DNA of 64,000 bases from Microbotryum silenes-acaulis. Its lineage: Eukaryota > Basidiomycota > Microbotryomycetes > Microbotryales > Microbotryaceae. Position 1 is the stretch's first letter. Every line of letters starts with the position of its first letter. Below the pieces are notes generated by a model that saw only the letters and a list, made by a program, of their open reading frames with translations, was not told the DNA's origin and ran no database searches. Where the stretch lies: positions 124,001 through 188,000 of the forward strand of contig QPFY01000014.1 of assembly GCA_003665825.1 (NCBI GenBank). Direction: 5' to 3'. Below are positions 1 through 11,878 of this stretch, in pieces. Position numbers and translations under genes: made by a program.

Positions 1-665
1 CCACAAGACCGCTTGCATTTGATCGTACCCCGTGAGTCTTTGCTTTGACCCTTGATCGATCGATCGATCGATCGTGCTCGCCGGCATCGTGCTCGCCGGC
101 CCTTGACGACGGGCGAGGCGGGGTTGACGATTCGATCCTCGCCTACACTCCACACAGTAGCCTCCACTGCGTTACCGAGTCGACCGATCTCACTGCTCGG
201 ATCGAAGGAGGTCCACGGTACCCCTAACATCAGTGAGTAGCATGTTCCCTAATCCTATGGTACCAGGTAGCTTGGTTCTAGTGTACGCGTCAACCTCCAG
301 CTGCACACGGTCTTCAAGCCATCTCCACCTCGATCGACAAGGTCCCCTTTTCTTTTTCTGTTGCTTTCGAATTGGTTTCACCTCGGAACTCTTACGCTGG
401 CGGTGCTAAGTGGCAGGCGACTTGTCCTTGTTTAGCCTAGCCAGATCCAACTCCTACATTGAGCCTCCCTCGTGAACCCTCTTCGTGTTTTGTAGTTTTT
501 TGAGTGCACGTATCGAGATGCGCATGCACCACGGATTTGAAATTCGAGATTCGATTCTTCCGCCCACATGAGCGGAGCACCCCCACCGGGATCTCGTGCC
601 GTCGTTGTTCACTCAAACTAAGCCTGGCCATATTCGATCACGTGCAAACGAAGTTTTGCCTAGCC
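1..665. other. intergenic, no gene recognised
   Basis: No family-like or spliceable coding sequence was found. It holds a (GATC)n run at about 54-74, followed at once by two copies of a 15-base unit ending in GCTCGCCGGC (about 72-101). The right end is the upstream region of the methyltransferase gene. Confidence 0.5.
54..74. repeat. (GATC)n tetranucleotide microsatellite
   Basis: Five consecutive GATC units. It is directly followed by a short tandem duplication of a GC-rich 15-mer. Confidence 0.8.
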
Positions 666-2220
666 ATGTCTAACGGACAAGTCAGTACACCTCAAGAGCA
701 AGCGTTTGTGGACTGGCTCAAGTCGAATGGAGCGACGGTGAACCCGAGTATCGGTCTGACCCAGTTCGAGGGAATGGGCCGAGGTGCGGTGGCGCTGCAG
801 GACATTCAGGTACGCGTCTCGGTTATCATAAGCCCATTTAAGTTCCAGATCTGATCTCGCCATTCTCGCTGCAGCCGGACACGCTGCTGTTCTCGTTGCC
901 CCGCTCCATCTTGCTCACGACCTCGACCTCGTCGCTCTCGTCCCAAGTGCCGCTCTCGACCCTCACGGGATGGACGCCTCTGATCCTCTCGCTCATGTAC
1001 GAGTACCTCCGCACCTCGAAATGGAAGCCCTACTTTGACCTCCTCCCTACCTCGTTCGACTCGCTCATGTTCTGGTCCGATCCTGAGCTTGAACAACTCA
1101 AAGGCTCTGCCGTCTTGGACAAGGTCGGCAAGGAGGAAGCCGAGCTGGCGTATGCGGAGGAACTCTTGCCCTTCGTTGAAGAGTACGCAAGCATCTTGGG
1201 CAACAAGGAGGACTACACGCTGGACTTGTTCCACCGGTGTGGAAGCTGGATACTCAGTCGCTCGTTTCACGTCGAGTCGGCGGACGAGGATGAGGACAAG
1301 CCAAAGCGGAAACACGACGGCGACGACGAGAACTCTGATTCGGACGACGAGGAAGAAGAAGAGCGAGAAGATGTCGCTGACGTAGCGATGGTACCCATGG
1401 CCGACCTCCTCAACGCCCGATTCGGCAGTGACAACGCTCGACTGTTTTACGAACCTTCGACGCTCAACATGATGTCGACGGCGTCGATACCGGCTGGAGC
1501 CCAGATCTTCAACACCTATGCCGACCCACCCAACTCGGACCTGTTGAGAAGGTACGGCCACGTCGATGAGGAGAACGGCGCCGACCTCGTCGAGATCGGA
1601 TTGGGACTTGTCGTCGAACTCGCCGGCGGTCCCCAGGGGTCGGACCTTAGCGAAGACGAGCAATTGACCCGTGCCGAATGGCTCCTCGAACTGGGTATCG
1701 ACGACACCTTTGTCCTCGATAAGACCCTTGAACTCCCTGAAGAGCTCATCTCGACGATCTGGACGTTACTGCTTGACCAGGCTGACTTTGAAAAGGCGCA
1801 GAGGAAGGAAGTGCCGCCGAAACCGAGGTTGGATCCGATCTCGGCGAAATGGGCGGTCGCGATCTTGGACAGGCGGATGGAGGAGTACGAGACGAGCATA
1901 GAGGTCAGTCTGTATGAGCGCCAACATGTTAACAGGGCGGCCATGATGCTCATTTGCCATGGCCACTTTCACAGGAGGACGAGACGTTGCTCGCCCAGAC
2001 CGACCTCATCCCGAGAAGGAGAATGGCCATTACCGTTCGACTCGGTGAGAAGCGGTTATTACGAGAAGCCAGGAGGGAAGTCGTCGGTGCTTTTCCACCT
2101 GATGCCGAAGAAGAGGGGAATTCGAAGGAGAGCAGCAAAGCGGATAAGAAGCGCAAAGCAGGCGCCGACAAGGGTTCGAGTTCGCGTGAGGGCAAAAAGT
2201 TCAAAAAGTCCAAGCCGTGA
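666..2220 (+). CDS. RKM4: SET-domain protein lysine methyltransferase, Rkm4/SETD6 type
   Basis: Predicted 472-residue protein from exons 666-809, 875-1903 and 1975-2220; both introns are GT-AG and keep frame. Enzymes of this family transfer methyl groups from S-adenosylmethionine to lysines of ribosomal proteins (yeast Rkm4 acts on large-subunit protein L42); the human relative is SETD6. The N-terminus has the split-SET start (FEGMGRGAVALQDI, about residues 34-47). A long acidic Asp/Glu insert follows, and then the C-terminal SET core: MADLLNARF (about residue 220) and FNTYADPPNSDLLRRYG, carrying the Asn and Tyr expected at the cofactor site. The C-terminus is a lysine-rich tail that may act in nuclear targeting. 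Length matches yeast Rkm4. The ATG at 666 was chosen because it directly precedes the conserved region. The exact substrate is inferred from the family. Confidence 0.85.
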
Positions 2221-2333
2221 AAAGTGAGGACGTAGGAAAGCAGTGCCGCCCCCGTGTCGCAACTCGTCGGTACAATGCTACAAGGTGGAATGCAATTTGC
2301 GTGTCACAAATCTCCAATCTAGCTTTTCCACAA

Positions 2334-3915
2334 CTACAGTTCGTCTCCTGCCCTGCCCACGGTCTTGTCCTCTGCGACCGGTTCAGGAGTCTTTGATGTT
2401 TCTTCGGCGGCAACATCAGCCACAGCAACATTCGTCACCAAGGTGTCCTCCTCCGAGATCAGTTCCCAGAAAGGCACACCCTCGGCTTTGCCGTCCTTCT
2501 CGTATGCCTTCCAGTCGTGGACGTTATCGTACTTGGCTCTGAACGACACGTGCTCCAACGGGGGAAGAGCATCAAAGTAAGCCTTCGCCGCCGAAGCATC
2601 CAGCTTGGCTTGCGAAGGGACGAGGTTGATCACGAGCTTCTTGAGCGACTTGATCGGTGCCAAGAGCTCGAGCACTTTTGCGAGCAAGGGCTCGTGTTCT
2701 TGCGCCGTGACGAGGACGTCGCCCGGACCAAAGAAGAGGACGAGCGTTTCCAGCTGGGAATAAGTAGCGCCAAGGTTCGAGAGGGTCTCGATGACTTGGA
2801 GTGCGTTCTTGATGGTCTGAGATTGCAGAAGGAAGACGGCTTTGGAGGTGTCGTTGATATAGGCCGAAGAGGAAGGGGTCGGGGTCGGGGTCGAGAGCAT
2901 TTCGAGCGTGTCGATGTGAGGGAATGAAGTTGCTAGAACAGCGGCAAGGAGTTCATTCATCGCCGGAACCAGCTCGGGCGCGGGTGTCATCGACCCGAAC
3001 CAATCAAAGAACAAGTCCAACGAGAGACGTGTCAAGGGCCCCTTCGTCGCCGTCGCGACAAAATCCTTGATCGCCGAGGTGATGATCTCGATCTCGGGGG
3101 CTTTGACGTCGCGCAGCCTCAAGGTTTCCAAGTTTTGGAACACCGCAGGGCTGAACCAAGCCTTGTTGAAGCCCGAGATGTAGTCAAGCGTCAACGACTT
3201 GAGCCCCGCAGGTAACTCGCCGTCGGTGTCGTCGACCTGCGCGTTCGCCAATTCGAGGCGGGCCAAGGACGAGCTGAACGTTTCGTACTTGTATGGGACG
3301 ATCGGTCCGTTGTTGGCAATCAGATGTGCGAGCAGCGGTGCTTGCTTCAATTCCTCCCATAAAGGCTCGATGTAGGGGCTATAGGACGCGTTGTGGGTGG
3401 TGTCGCCTTGGGTCTGGTGACGACGACGCGTCGCGATATGTCAAGGTGTCCCAAAAAGGGGAATCAGCATCAACATACGGCAGCATGTTGCGGAAGGCGC
3501 CTCTTTGGAAACTCACAATGGCGAATGTCTCAAGGTTCTTACTCTTCTTGACAATCTCGGCCATGCCTTGCATCTCCTTCTCCTGGAACCAGCCATAGTC
3601 GACGAGCGAGAGGATGCGGACCTTGTCGCACCTCTCCTGGTCCTTACGTAGCGCCGCGATCGCCCACCCAACGATGGTCTGCATCTCTTCCTGGGCCCTT
3701 GGGTCGACATCGACTTGGGCGGGTCCACTGACGTCCCAGCCAAAGACGACGCGACCGTGGCTATCGAGTTGTGAGGTCGGTTCGACGACAGGTGGGGGCT
3801 TGACTTCGGGGAAGAACTCAAGCAAATCCCTGTTGAACTGGGCCTGCGCGGCTTCGAGCGATTCGTAGGCTTCGGAGCTGAATGCTTCGGGTATGAACTG
3901 ACTGATGGTTGACAT
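2334..3915 (-). CDS. unrecognised protein with leucine-rich-repeat-like helices
   Basis: Two-exon model, 3517-3915 and 2334-3413 on the complement, giving 492 residues. The intron has a GTGAGT donor and a CACCAG acceptor and is phase 0. A competing GTATGT donor lies 38 bases further along. I do not recognise the family. The protein is soluble, with no signal peptide or membrane segment. It has repeated segments of the type LETLRLRDV, LETLVLFFG and LKKLVINLV spaced through the middle and C-terminal part, which resemble the leucine-rich repeats of fungal F-box-like proteins, but no F-box was seen at the N-terminus. It is convergent with the methyltransferase gene, whose stop lies 113 bases away. 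Confidence 0.6.
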
Positions 3916-4462
3916 CTCTTGGGTCGGGCAGGGGGGGTGCAGAGGGGTGGGATGGACGTGATCAAGGGCTGGTCACATCAACGAGCCTTTCGCAAAGCCT
4001 CGGAGTCCGATTGCAGCGCCGCGGGGGCAAGGGAAAGTCAAAAACAGCTCCCAGAAATTGGGTTCGTCTCACTGGAAAATAATTGAGGGGACATTTTCAT
4101 TCTTGCTACTTTCGAGACCCGACATAGGAAAAGAACGACGAGAAGGAGGCGTGAAAAATGTTCGAAGATCAGCAATGCCGAGACGGAACTTGCGCACGGC
4201 GCGCAACCGCCCACGAACTCGTGTGGGGTAATCAGGTCGGTGGCTGTCGGTGGTGCCTATCCCCGAAGCCGGGCCCGCTTGTCGTCCGACCATGTTTCAT
4301 CTCTTGCTACTCGCACCTCGGATTCTGGAAGAGCCTTCAAATTTTCATTCCAAGCAAGGCATCTATTCGAGCTTCTTCCTAAAGCCCTACACCCTCGCCA
4401 GCTTCCTCTCCAGTCCCCCCTCGAACCACGACTTCCGCCTCGACATCTCCGTCATCTCCGCC
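3916..4462. other. intergenic, divergent upstream region
   Basis: Shared upstream region of the unrecognised minus-strand gene and allantoicase. Just before the allantoicase ATG it is pyrimidine-rich. I saw no GATA-type site here. Confidence 0.5.
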
Positions 4463-5988
4463 ATGGCAGCAGCAGCGGCACCAGCGACCCGTCTGGACCC
4501 CTCCTCGACGCACTTCAAATCGCTCGTCTAGCTGTCCAGCGTCGCATTAGGGTCCACGATCGAGTCGTTCAGCGATGACTTCTTCGCCGAGGTTCACAAC
4601 ATGATCAAGCTGGGCCCACCGGTCGATATGCCGGGCCAGTTTGGGCCGAACGGGTCTCTTATGGATGGGTGGGAGAGGTGAGTTGGACTAACAGCCGGAG
4701 TGAGGAATCCGTTGAAGAGCTGCTGATGAACCTTGATTTACGAATCCTTGTACCAGTCGGCGACGGCGACATAATCGCAGGCATGATTGGTAAGGCACCG
4801 GAGGCTTGGCGATCCCGAATCGGACTACATTCTGCCCGGATCTGATCTCGAACTTCTTGCCTTGGTTCACAGGGCGATTGTCAAACTCGGAGCAGCAGGG
4901 ACGATACATGGATTCGATATCGAGTGCGTTCAAAATTTCTCTCCTACTGAACCTTCAAGAAGCGGTGTCACTAAATTTATCGTGTGGTGCCGAAGCACTC
5001 GGCATTTCGCCGGCAACGAATGCCCAGCGACGGACGTGTGGGGCACTACGGTTGCATCAGGTCAATTCATCAAGAGTGACAGTGAGCAAGTAAGATGTTT
5101 GTCGGCCGCAAGGTTGCAGGAGCGAACGCTGAGACCATGACCTTCGCGAGCCCCTATCAGTGGCAGCAAATCCTGCCCCTAATCCCGCTCGGACCGGCGC
5201 AGCAACACTTTCTACTTCTGCCCCAACCCATGGGCCCCTTCACGCACCTCAAAGTGACTCAACATCCCGACGGTGGGATCGGTCGATTTCGAGCCTATGG
5301 TCAAGTCGTACCCATGTCGGTAAGCGGCCCAGACTCGGATCCGATCGACCTCGCCTCTATCCTGCAGGGCGGTCGCGTCACCTCGACCTCGGACGAACAT
5401 TACGGTGTGGGCTCGTACCTCCTTCTGCCAGGACGAAGAAAGGACATGGAAGACGGGTGGCATACGCGTCGTTCTCGCGGTCGTTTGGATACCGATCGAG
5501 GCGATTGGCTCGTAGTTGAACTGGGCCAAGGAGGTGGCTTCTTGGAGTGGTGTGATATCGACACCAAAGATTTCAAAGGCAATTTCCCCGACCAGGTCGC
5601 ACTTTATGGGTGTGAAGCGACGATTACCAGCGACAGCGGGACAGCTAAAGCCATGACTCCCTCGATCGAGGATGACATGCGAGGCTGGGCATGCTTGTTG
5701 GATCGACAGAATGTCGGAGCTCACGCCCACCACGTCAGGGAACTGAAGGAAAAGGGCAAGAGATGGACCCATGTATGCTTGAGGACATACCCTGGTCAGT
5801 CGAGCACCGCCGAGATTACGTCCCTTCCGGAGAGGGAAAAAGCTGATCCCTGTCTCCTTCTCTTTGCGTCGATCTCTCCCACAGATGGCGGTCTGAAACG
5901 ACTTCGTTTATTCGGTAGACTGTCGGATGGATCAATCGACTATGCGAGCCTGACGCCGATGGAGAAGCCCGTGTTTGACGATGAATAG
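4463..5988 (+). CDS. DAL2: allantoicase, interrupted by an in-frame TAG
   Basis: Allantoicase hydrolyses allantoate to ureidoglycolate and urea in purine breakdown. Exons 4463-4677, 4757-4789, 4873-4923, 4996-5089 and 5134-5988 give 415 codons before the final stop. Both allantoicase repeats are visible: [37 protein letters not shown] and HFAGNE in the first; [22 protein letters not shown] and DFKGNFPDQ in the second; the linker has PLGPAQQHF and PDGGIGRFR. Codon 23 (4529-4531) is TAG, inside the family-like N-terminal block FKSLV-stop-LSSVALG, and no GT-AG pair removes it in frame. The last intron is only 44 bases and its acceptor is uncertain. The gene may be a recent pseudogene, be read through, hold a sequencing error, or start at an internal ATG (about 4601) with a truncated first repeat. 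Confidence 0.8.
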
Positions 5989-6170
5989 ATAGGAGTCTTC
6001 GCCCGACGATTCGCCCCTCTCGATAGACCAAGATGAGTATGCAGGTGTCTCTATTAGAATGCAATGCATCCCCTCTATACCCTACTTGAAAACAACATGT
6101 AGAGATTCGTATGCCAATGAGATTGCCAAAGATGAGGGCTGGCCCGGGCGAAATTGTGGGTTCAAGGCGA

Positions 6171-6777
6171 TCACGCGGAGGCGACCTGTGATGTACCGGC
6201 ATCTTTGCCTTCTTCCGCCGCCGCCGCCTCTTGCCGTGCTTGTAGCAGCTCTTCTTTACGTATCCTCGTGTTGCGTTCGACCTCGGTCTCGGGTACGAGA
6301 TAGTCGCCGCCGTAGAGGCCGATCAAGGCAAAGACGAATACGCCGAGCGAGATGTAGAGCCTTGTTCTCGGCGGTAGGACTGAGACTATGGTCGTCAGCT
6401 CGTCGACAGCAAGAAAAAACTCATTCGGTGTTAGACTGACCCAGATAAGACTCCCACACGTTCCTCTGTTTGACCGTCTTCGCCCTGGCCTGTGCTACCA
6501 AAGGCGGTTCGGCCCAATTTTTGAGCTTGAGCGCCTCGAGACCTTCCTCCCTCTTCTTGCCCTTCTCCTTGGGACTCATCAACAGCTTCGAAGAACCATC
6601 CTGGTTGAGGGGTGGGGACGGGGGTAGCTCGGACGGGCTCGGATGGACGGGACGGGGTTTAGGAGCTGATTGCGAAGCTCGGGGTCGAAGGTAGAGCGGG
6701 ATCGCCTTTCTCGCTTTCGAAGCTGCAGAGAGTGTAGACGAGGTCGTCGAGAAGAACCTTGTACCCCTTGGGAGCAT
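6171..6777 (-). CDS. small mitochondrial single-span membrane protein, family not recognised
   Basis: Exons 6441-6777 and 6171-6379 on the complement give 181 residues. The intron has a GTCAGT donor and a CTCAG acceptor, joined in phase 1. The N-terminus is rich in Arg, Ser and Thr without acidic residues (MLPRGTRFFSTTSSTLS), a good mitochondrial presequence. A proline-rich linker leads to a basic segment (KQRNVWESYLVLPPRTR), one membrane helix (LYISLGVFVFALIGLY) and a charged coiled-coil-like tail. This layout fits an inner-membrane assembly or complex-associated subunit, but I cannot name it. The ATG at 6777 was preferred over longer in-frame starts because it begins the presequence. Confidence 0.6.
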
Positions 6778-7109
6778 GGTTGTGCGCTTGAAATCGCCTT
6801 TGGCGACGAGGTTGAGTTGGGTTGGGGAATGGGAGTGCAAAACACGGCGAGCCGATCGACAAGCTGAACTCGGAGTCAAGTCTGATCTGATCGATTTGGA
6901 GCGCTCGCACGGACCGCCTTGTGACAGTTGTGACCGGCCGGCGCGATAGTACGGCGGATCGCGGCTGGAGCCATGTAGCCGGCTGCGAAAGCGGGCGCTG
7001 GGCATGGATGTCCGCTCCGGCCGATATACGCGCTGCCTTCTCCCGACTTCATTGGTCGGGCATACACCCATTGGCTCGGGTGATTTGAGATCAGCAGCTT
7101 GGGTTCGTC

Positions 7110-8810
7110 ATGGTAGAGCAATCTCTGGTCGACATTAGTGAGTTGAGCTTCCATCTTCGCGCGACCGCGGCGTCACACGCCCTCTAGACCTCGGTGAGGG
7201 TTCTTTCACTGAACCGGACGAAATCGATACCCGGTTTACCTAAATGCGGATCACGTAGAATGAGGCTGGAAATCGACGATGGATTGCTTGGTTCCTTTCT
7301 CTCCGTTCCTTGGACCGAAAGACGTGCCAGATAGGGCCTCTCGGACCCGAGCTGACCCCCGCCTCATTCCTCTCAGCTCAATCTCGCTACGACACGAGCA
7401 CATATGGTCAGTTCGCCATCTGGCTGTCGTTTCAAAATCCAGATGAACCGGATTGATGACCTTGACAACCCGTTGCATTCCCCAGTCGGCCGCCTCAAGC
7501 ATTTCGCCTCCATCACCTCGCCCCTGACACTCTTGGCTTCGTCGGCCGAGCTCGCAAATGCCCAGCGCTTCCTCCGCGAATACCAAGATGGTGTGGGAGA
7601 AGGGAGAAAAGCATGGGGGAAGGAAGAAGAGTACGGGCTGTGGAAGAAGAAACAGCGTAAGCGCGGTCACTTGCTTCGTGGCTAATCCTGCCGAGCTGAC
7701 AATTTTCTATTTCTCGTCGTTTCAGTCGTCGAGAGTTCTATACATCCTGGTGAGCCCCTCGTTTTAGTCATTTTTCAGATCGCTACTAGAACTGATCTTC
7801 TGGACCCACTTGAAACTCGTAGACACCGGCCTCCCCGTGCCATTACCTTTCCGGCTGTCGGCCTTTGTCCCGACGAATTTGCTCATCGTCGGTGGCATGC
7901 TCATGCCCAATCCGACTATCAAGAGTGTCATCTTTTGGCAGTTCGCCAACCAGTCCCTCAATGGTGGGTGATGCTTTCACGACCTTGTACCTGGTAGTTG
8001 CTCCAATCTGGTCGACACGTGGCTAATGCGATGTCTGCACATTCGCACAGTTGCCGTCAACTACTCGAACGCCAACAAGTCCATCTCGATGACCAACGCC
8101 GAGATCGCCAAGGCCTACGCCTCAGCCACGATTGCATCCTGTACGATCGCCGTGGGGCTCACCTCGCTCGTACCTCAACTGCGATCCCTTGCACCTTCGA
8201 CACGGATGCTGCTCGGCAAATTGGTGCCCTTCGTCGCCGTTGCGTCGGCGGGTTGCGTCAACATCGGTCTGATGAGGTGGAAGGAGATACGAGACGGTAT
8301 CTCGATCTACAAGCCCAAGGATGCGGTGACAGGCCGAGTCAGTGACGAAGTCTTGGGCAAGAGTTCGATTGCGGGCAAATATGCGATCGGGCAGACGGCG
8401 GCGAGTCGCGTGTTGACCAACATGTGAGTTGCCCCAGCGGCCTAAAGGTCAAGCCGGTCTCGAAATTGGTGCTCAATATATCCTTGTTGTTGCATCCAGT
8501 CCGACTCTCATTCTCCCACCTTTGATCATTACGCTCTTGGAGCGAAGAGGAGCTTTTGATCGACCCAATGGGAAGCGGTTATCCACGGCGCTCAACCTTG
8601 GTCAGTTTTTTCCCGCACTCCCTTCTTCTCTCGCCTCCTTTTCTCATCTTACTTTGCTCGTCTACAGGCTTGATTGGCTTGTCCTTGCTTGTATTCCTTC
8701 CCCCTGCGATCGCCGTCTTCCCGCAACGAGGGGCGGTCAGTCCCAAGAAGCTGGAGGAGAAATACCACGACTTGCCTTATGACCATGTCGAGTTCAACAA
8801 GGGGTTATGA
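7110..8810 (+). CDS. FSF1: sideroflexin, mitochondrial serine/tricarboxylate carrier family
   Basis: Eight exons (7110-7137, 7377-7406, 7486-7656, 7726-7749, 7823-7963, 8051-8423, 8500-8600, 8668-8810) give 336 residues, the normal family length. Sideroflexins are multispanning inner mitochondrial membrane proteins; human SFXN1 imports serine for one-carbon metabolism. Family motifs run end to end: ITQSRYDTSTYVGRLKHF near the start, SSIHPDTGLPVPLPFRLSAF, NPTIKSVIFWQFANQS, VNYSNANKS, GKSSIAGKYAIGQTAASRV and a final pair of hydrophobic helices. The first exon codes for only nine residues and one base and is joined through a 239-base intron. One internal exon is 24 bases long. Every junction keeps frame and restores conserved residues, so I trust the model. 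Confidence 0.92.
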
Positions 8811-9075
8811 TGTTGTTATGTGCGTAATTATGTTTACGGGACTCTTGCAAGGTCGTCTACACGTAATCGGTGCCTTACACTTGAGCCAACGTGAAGTGAA
8901 TACGCTATTCCGACCGCGAGGCACGGGATGCACCGTCTGCAGTAGCGATAGAACTTTCCTTTGCTTTCAATTTGCAGTACGTGGGGAGCTTCCTGGCAGC
9001 CCAATCAATCATGCGTCATGCTATCATGCGGAAACCCTCTGCCTCCCCCCGAAGCACAATGCTCCGCCCCGGGCC

Positions 9076-9570
9076 TTACTTCTTCCCGATGACCTTGTCC
9101 TTGACGTCCTCGGCAACCTGCTTGACCTTGTCCCAAGCCTCGGAAGCACTCCCACCGGTCGTGTCTTTTCCCAAGGGGTCCTTGCCCACCCTCTCAGCAT
9201 GAACGACCTCTTCCGAATGCGAAGGGTTCTCGAGATGATCGAGGCCCGGAGGCTTGCCTGCGCGGTGCTGTGATGCGGGATCGAACGACATCGGGGTCGT
9301 GCTGAACGACATGCGGGGCGCACTGAGACGGGAAGGACCAGGTCCATGTGATCAGTTGGTCTAGATCAATGTACCACTGGTAATGATCTGTAACTCGGTG
9401 ACGAGCAGTGAGCTCCGGACTGGGTACCACCCGCGATCCCGATCTCGGCTCGCGCGAAACCGACAAGCGCGTGACGGGTGACGTAACGATGTGGGGGCAC
9501 GAGCCGAGCGCAGCGAAACTCACATGACGGCCGAACGCGAGACGGTGCGACGAGAGATGAGGGAGAACAT
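9076..9570 (-). CDS. small predicted mitochondrial protein
   Basis: Exons 9524-9570 and 9076-9322 on the complement give 97 residues. The first exon codes for a classic presequence (MFSLISRRTVSRSAV) and is joined in phase 2 over a 201-base intron with GTGAGT donor, CTGAT branch and CTCAG acceptor. The second exon codes for a short hydrophilic protein ending in an amphipathic, lysine-rich helix (DKVKQVAEDVKDKVIGKK) like those of stress or LEA-like proteins. A start at the ATG at 9312 would drop the presequence. No family recognised. An A-rich low-complexity block lies upstream (about 9685-9800). Confidence 0.6.
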
Positions 9571-11239
9571 GATTTGTAGAAAGTAGACGGAGTGGGTCTT
9601 GAACTTTGTCTTTCTGCTTGGATGGGGCTATTGTGGGTGTGGGGAAGCACAAGAGGCGAATTAAAAGTGGCGCGAAGGCGACCTCGACCGGACAAAAACA
9701 AAGGAAAAAAAATGGAATAATAAAAAAAAGGGCGCTTGATTAATCAAAAAAGGGGCGAGAGAAAAAGGTAAAGGGGGATTGAAAATAAAAATTAAGCAGG
9801 CGCCCAAGTTCCTACTTTTCATCTAGGTTTTTACCTGCTGGTAAAAAGGGGAGTCCTAGGCTTGATCTTACAATAGCTGATCTATTGTCCGTAAATTTAA
9901 GTGCACCTTTCTGGGATTCTCATTTCTCGCTTCAGGTGTCGATCCGACCCTGGTCCTCGATTTCCGATCAACACCGTACTAGTGGGTTAGCACCGGGGGG
10001 ACGGCCCCTCTTTGAATTCAGGAGCTTCCTGTCGCGCGCTGATGGCGGTGGAGATAGATTTATCCACCCAGGCCCTCCCAGGCCCATCTCCCCCCTCATC
10101 TTTTGAGACGCTAGCCTCTTTTTTTTTGAACGGATTTCCAAATGCTGTGATTCAGACAACACGAACGTGTGTCGAGCGCTGCGAAAAGCCGAGCCTGGCA
10201 CCACAAGGCGCTCGGAAATGCTACGACTGGTGTGTCCGATTCCGAAATCTGCCACACCCTCCTTGATTCATTCCTCTTCGGTGTGGTTGCGGTAAGTGTT
10301 TACTAGCACTCGGGCGGCGGTCCTGATGCAGCAACACGACGGACTAGTTACTTTCCGCCGCACTCAGAAATACAGCACCAAGCCAAGCATAAAAAGCAGT
10401 CAGTTCGGTCATTTCGGTCAGTTCAATTCGGTAATTTCGGACAGTTCGGTCGGTCCACCCCCGCTCTTTGGTTCCCGCTCTGATCTTCGACTCAACATAA
10501 ACAAGCCACGCCGTGGCGGCATACAAGGCGATTCGCACTTTAAGGAACGCGGTTCTTAAGGGGCCACGACCTCAGCTCTTCCTCAATAACCGATTCGCTG
10601 CGAACTCGATGACACCTACGGGAACGATACAGCGAAGGGACAATCGATGCGACACAAGCGTCAAGGGTATTGGAGGAGCCATGAATGATTTTGTTCCTAA
10701 ATGACGTGACCTAGGCACCGGGGGAAGAGGCAGGCTAGCGGATGTGGCTCAGGCATACGAGCTCACACATTTTTCTGGCACTCCAACGAAGCAGGCCTAG
10801 CCCCACAAAGGGGAATGAGAACCATTCCGGGCGTGAGAGCGCATGTGTTAGTGACTGAATTTATTGTGAGCTTACCGTGGATCGATGTAGCCGAGGACGA
10901 AGCGAAGGTCAGCAGTCAAGGCGAGGATGATCAAGGGGACGCCTGCGGGATGTGGCAGATGACGTGGGTAGGAGGGCGGTGGTGTGAAGGAAGAGAGATA
11001 CTCTTGCAAGGAAGAGAGCAAAATTTTACTTAATACTATTTTGGTTGTTAGCCTCGTTCTAGAAAGTCTGGCTACGTGACCGCAGACCTTGCCGCGATAG
11101 AGTTGACGGCCCCTGTTCGCAAGCGCAAGCTAGCCAGGGGGTCATCGGTCCAGGCCTCGGGGGAGTCGCAGCTTCACCAATCCAGCTGGGTGGACAAGTA
11201 ACTGATCTCACCAGAGGAGGCGGAAGGAACGGTCCAGAC

Positions 11240-11878
11240 CTAACATGACGTTTGGTTTTGTTTCTTCCCAGTCACAGTGTGAATAACGACTGGATGATCT
11301 CGACCCGTCGAGTTTCGGTAGTCGGAGCCGAGGCGCGATCGGACGGTCGCGCACTGGCGGGCCGTGGCGGCGCGAGCCGTCGCCAAGCTAAACCGGCCGC
11401 GGCCATTAGCGCTTAATTGCGCCGCTTCGTTAGCATTCGGCACTACGTAGTTAGGTAGGAGATCAGCAATGGTCGTCAGGTACCCATTTAGACCGCCATG
11501 ACCATATTTCCGGGCAAGAGCCCCTATTGCGTTGTAAGACATGCTGCCCGAGTCCTTCCGAGGTTCGATTCCAGCGGGATGTGCCCGGTGGATCCGTTCG
11601 CCGGGAGGGTTCGCACCGTTCGCTGATTGGCTGCGATAAGGAAACCGGCACAGGCCCGCGTTTGTTCGTGCCTGGAAGATTCGCCAAACGACCCTTGGCC
11701 GGCACCGAAATCTTCCGACCCGCTGTATCGGAGTGTATCGGCATCTTGGAGCATGCCTGGGTGACTCAGCTGCCTGCCTCAACTTCTTCTGATCGGACTC
11801 TGTGAATTGTGTGCCGCGACGCTTAAGTTGCCGTTTAGCCAAAGCTCGGGCAGCTCGGCTGGCAAAGGTCGCCCTCAC
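11240..11878 (-). other. unsupported 212-codon open frame in the gene-poor stretch
   Basis: An uninterrupted frame rich in Arg and Ala with no recognisable domain, signal or membrane segment. In GC-rich DNA such frames arise by chance, and neighbouring real genes are all split by introns. It could be a degraded element or lineage-specific gene, but I would not count it as coding. Confidence 0.15.

Noticed and set aside
806..1663. 285-codon open frame on the complement
   Set aside because: It lies antisense to the SET-domain gene, has no family features, and arises from the GC-rich codon use of the real gene.
4158..4531. An upstream exon that would splice past the allantoicase TAG using the CTAG acceptor at 4531
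   Set aside because: Frames before it end in the wrong phase, and the residues just before the TAG already match the allantoicase N-terminus.
11555..11585. Exact B-box-like GGTTCGATTCC on the plus strand, suggesting a tRNA
   Set aside because: The flanking bases form no T stem or acceptor stem, and no A box lies at the right distance.
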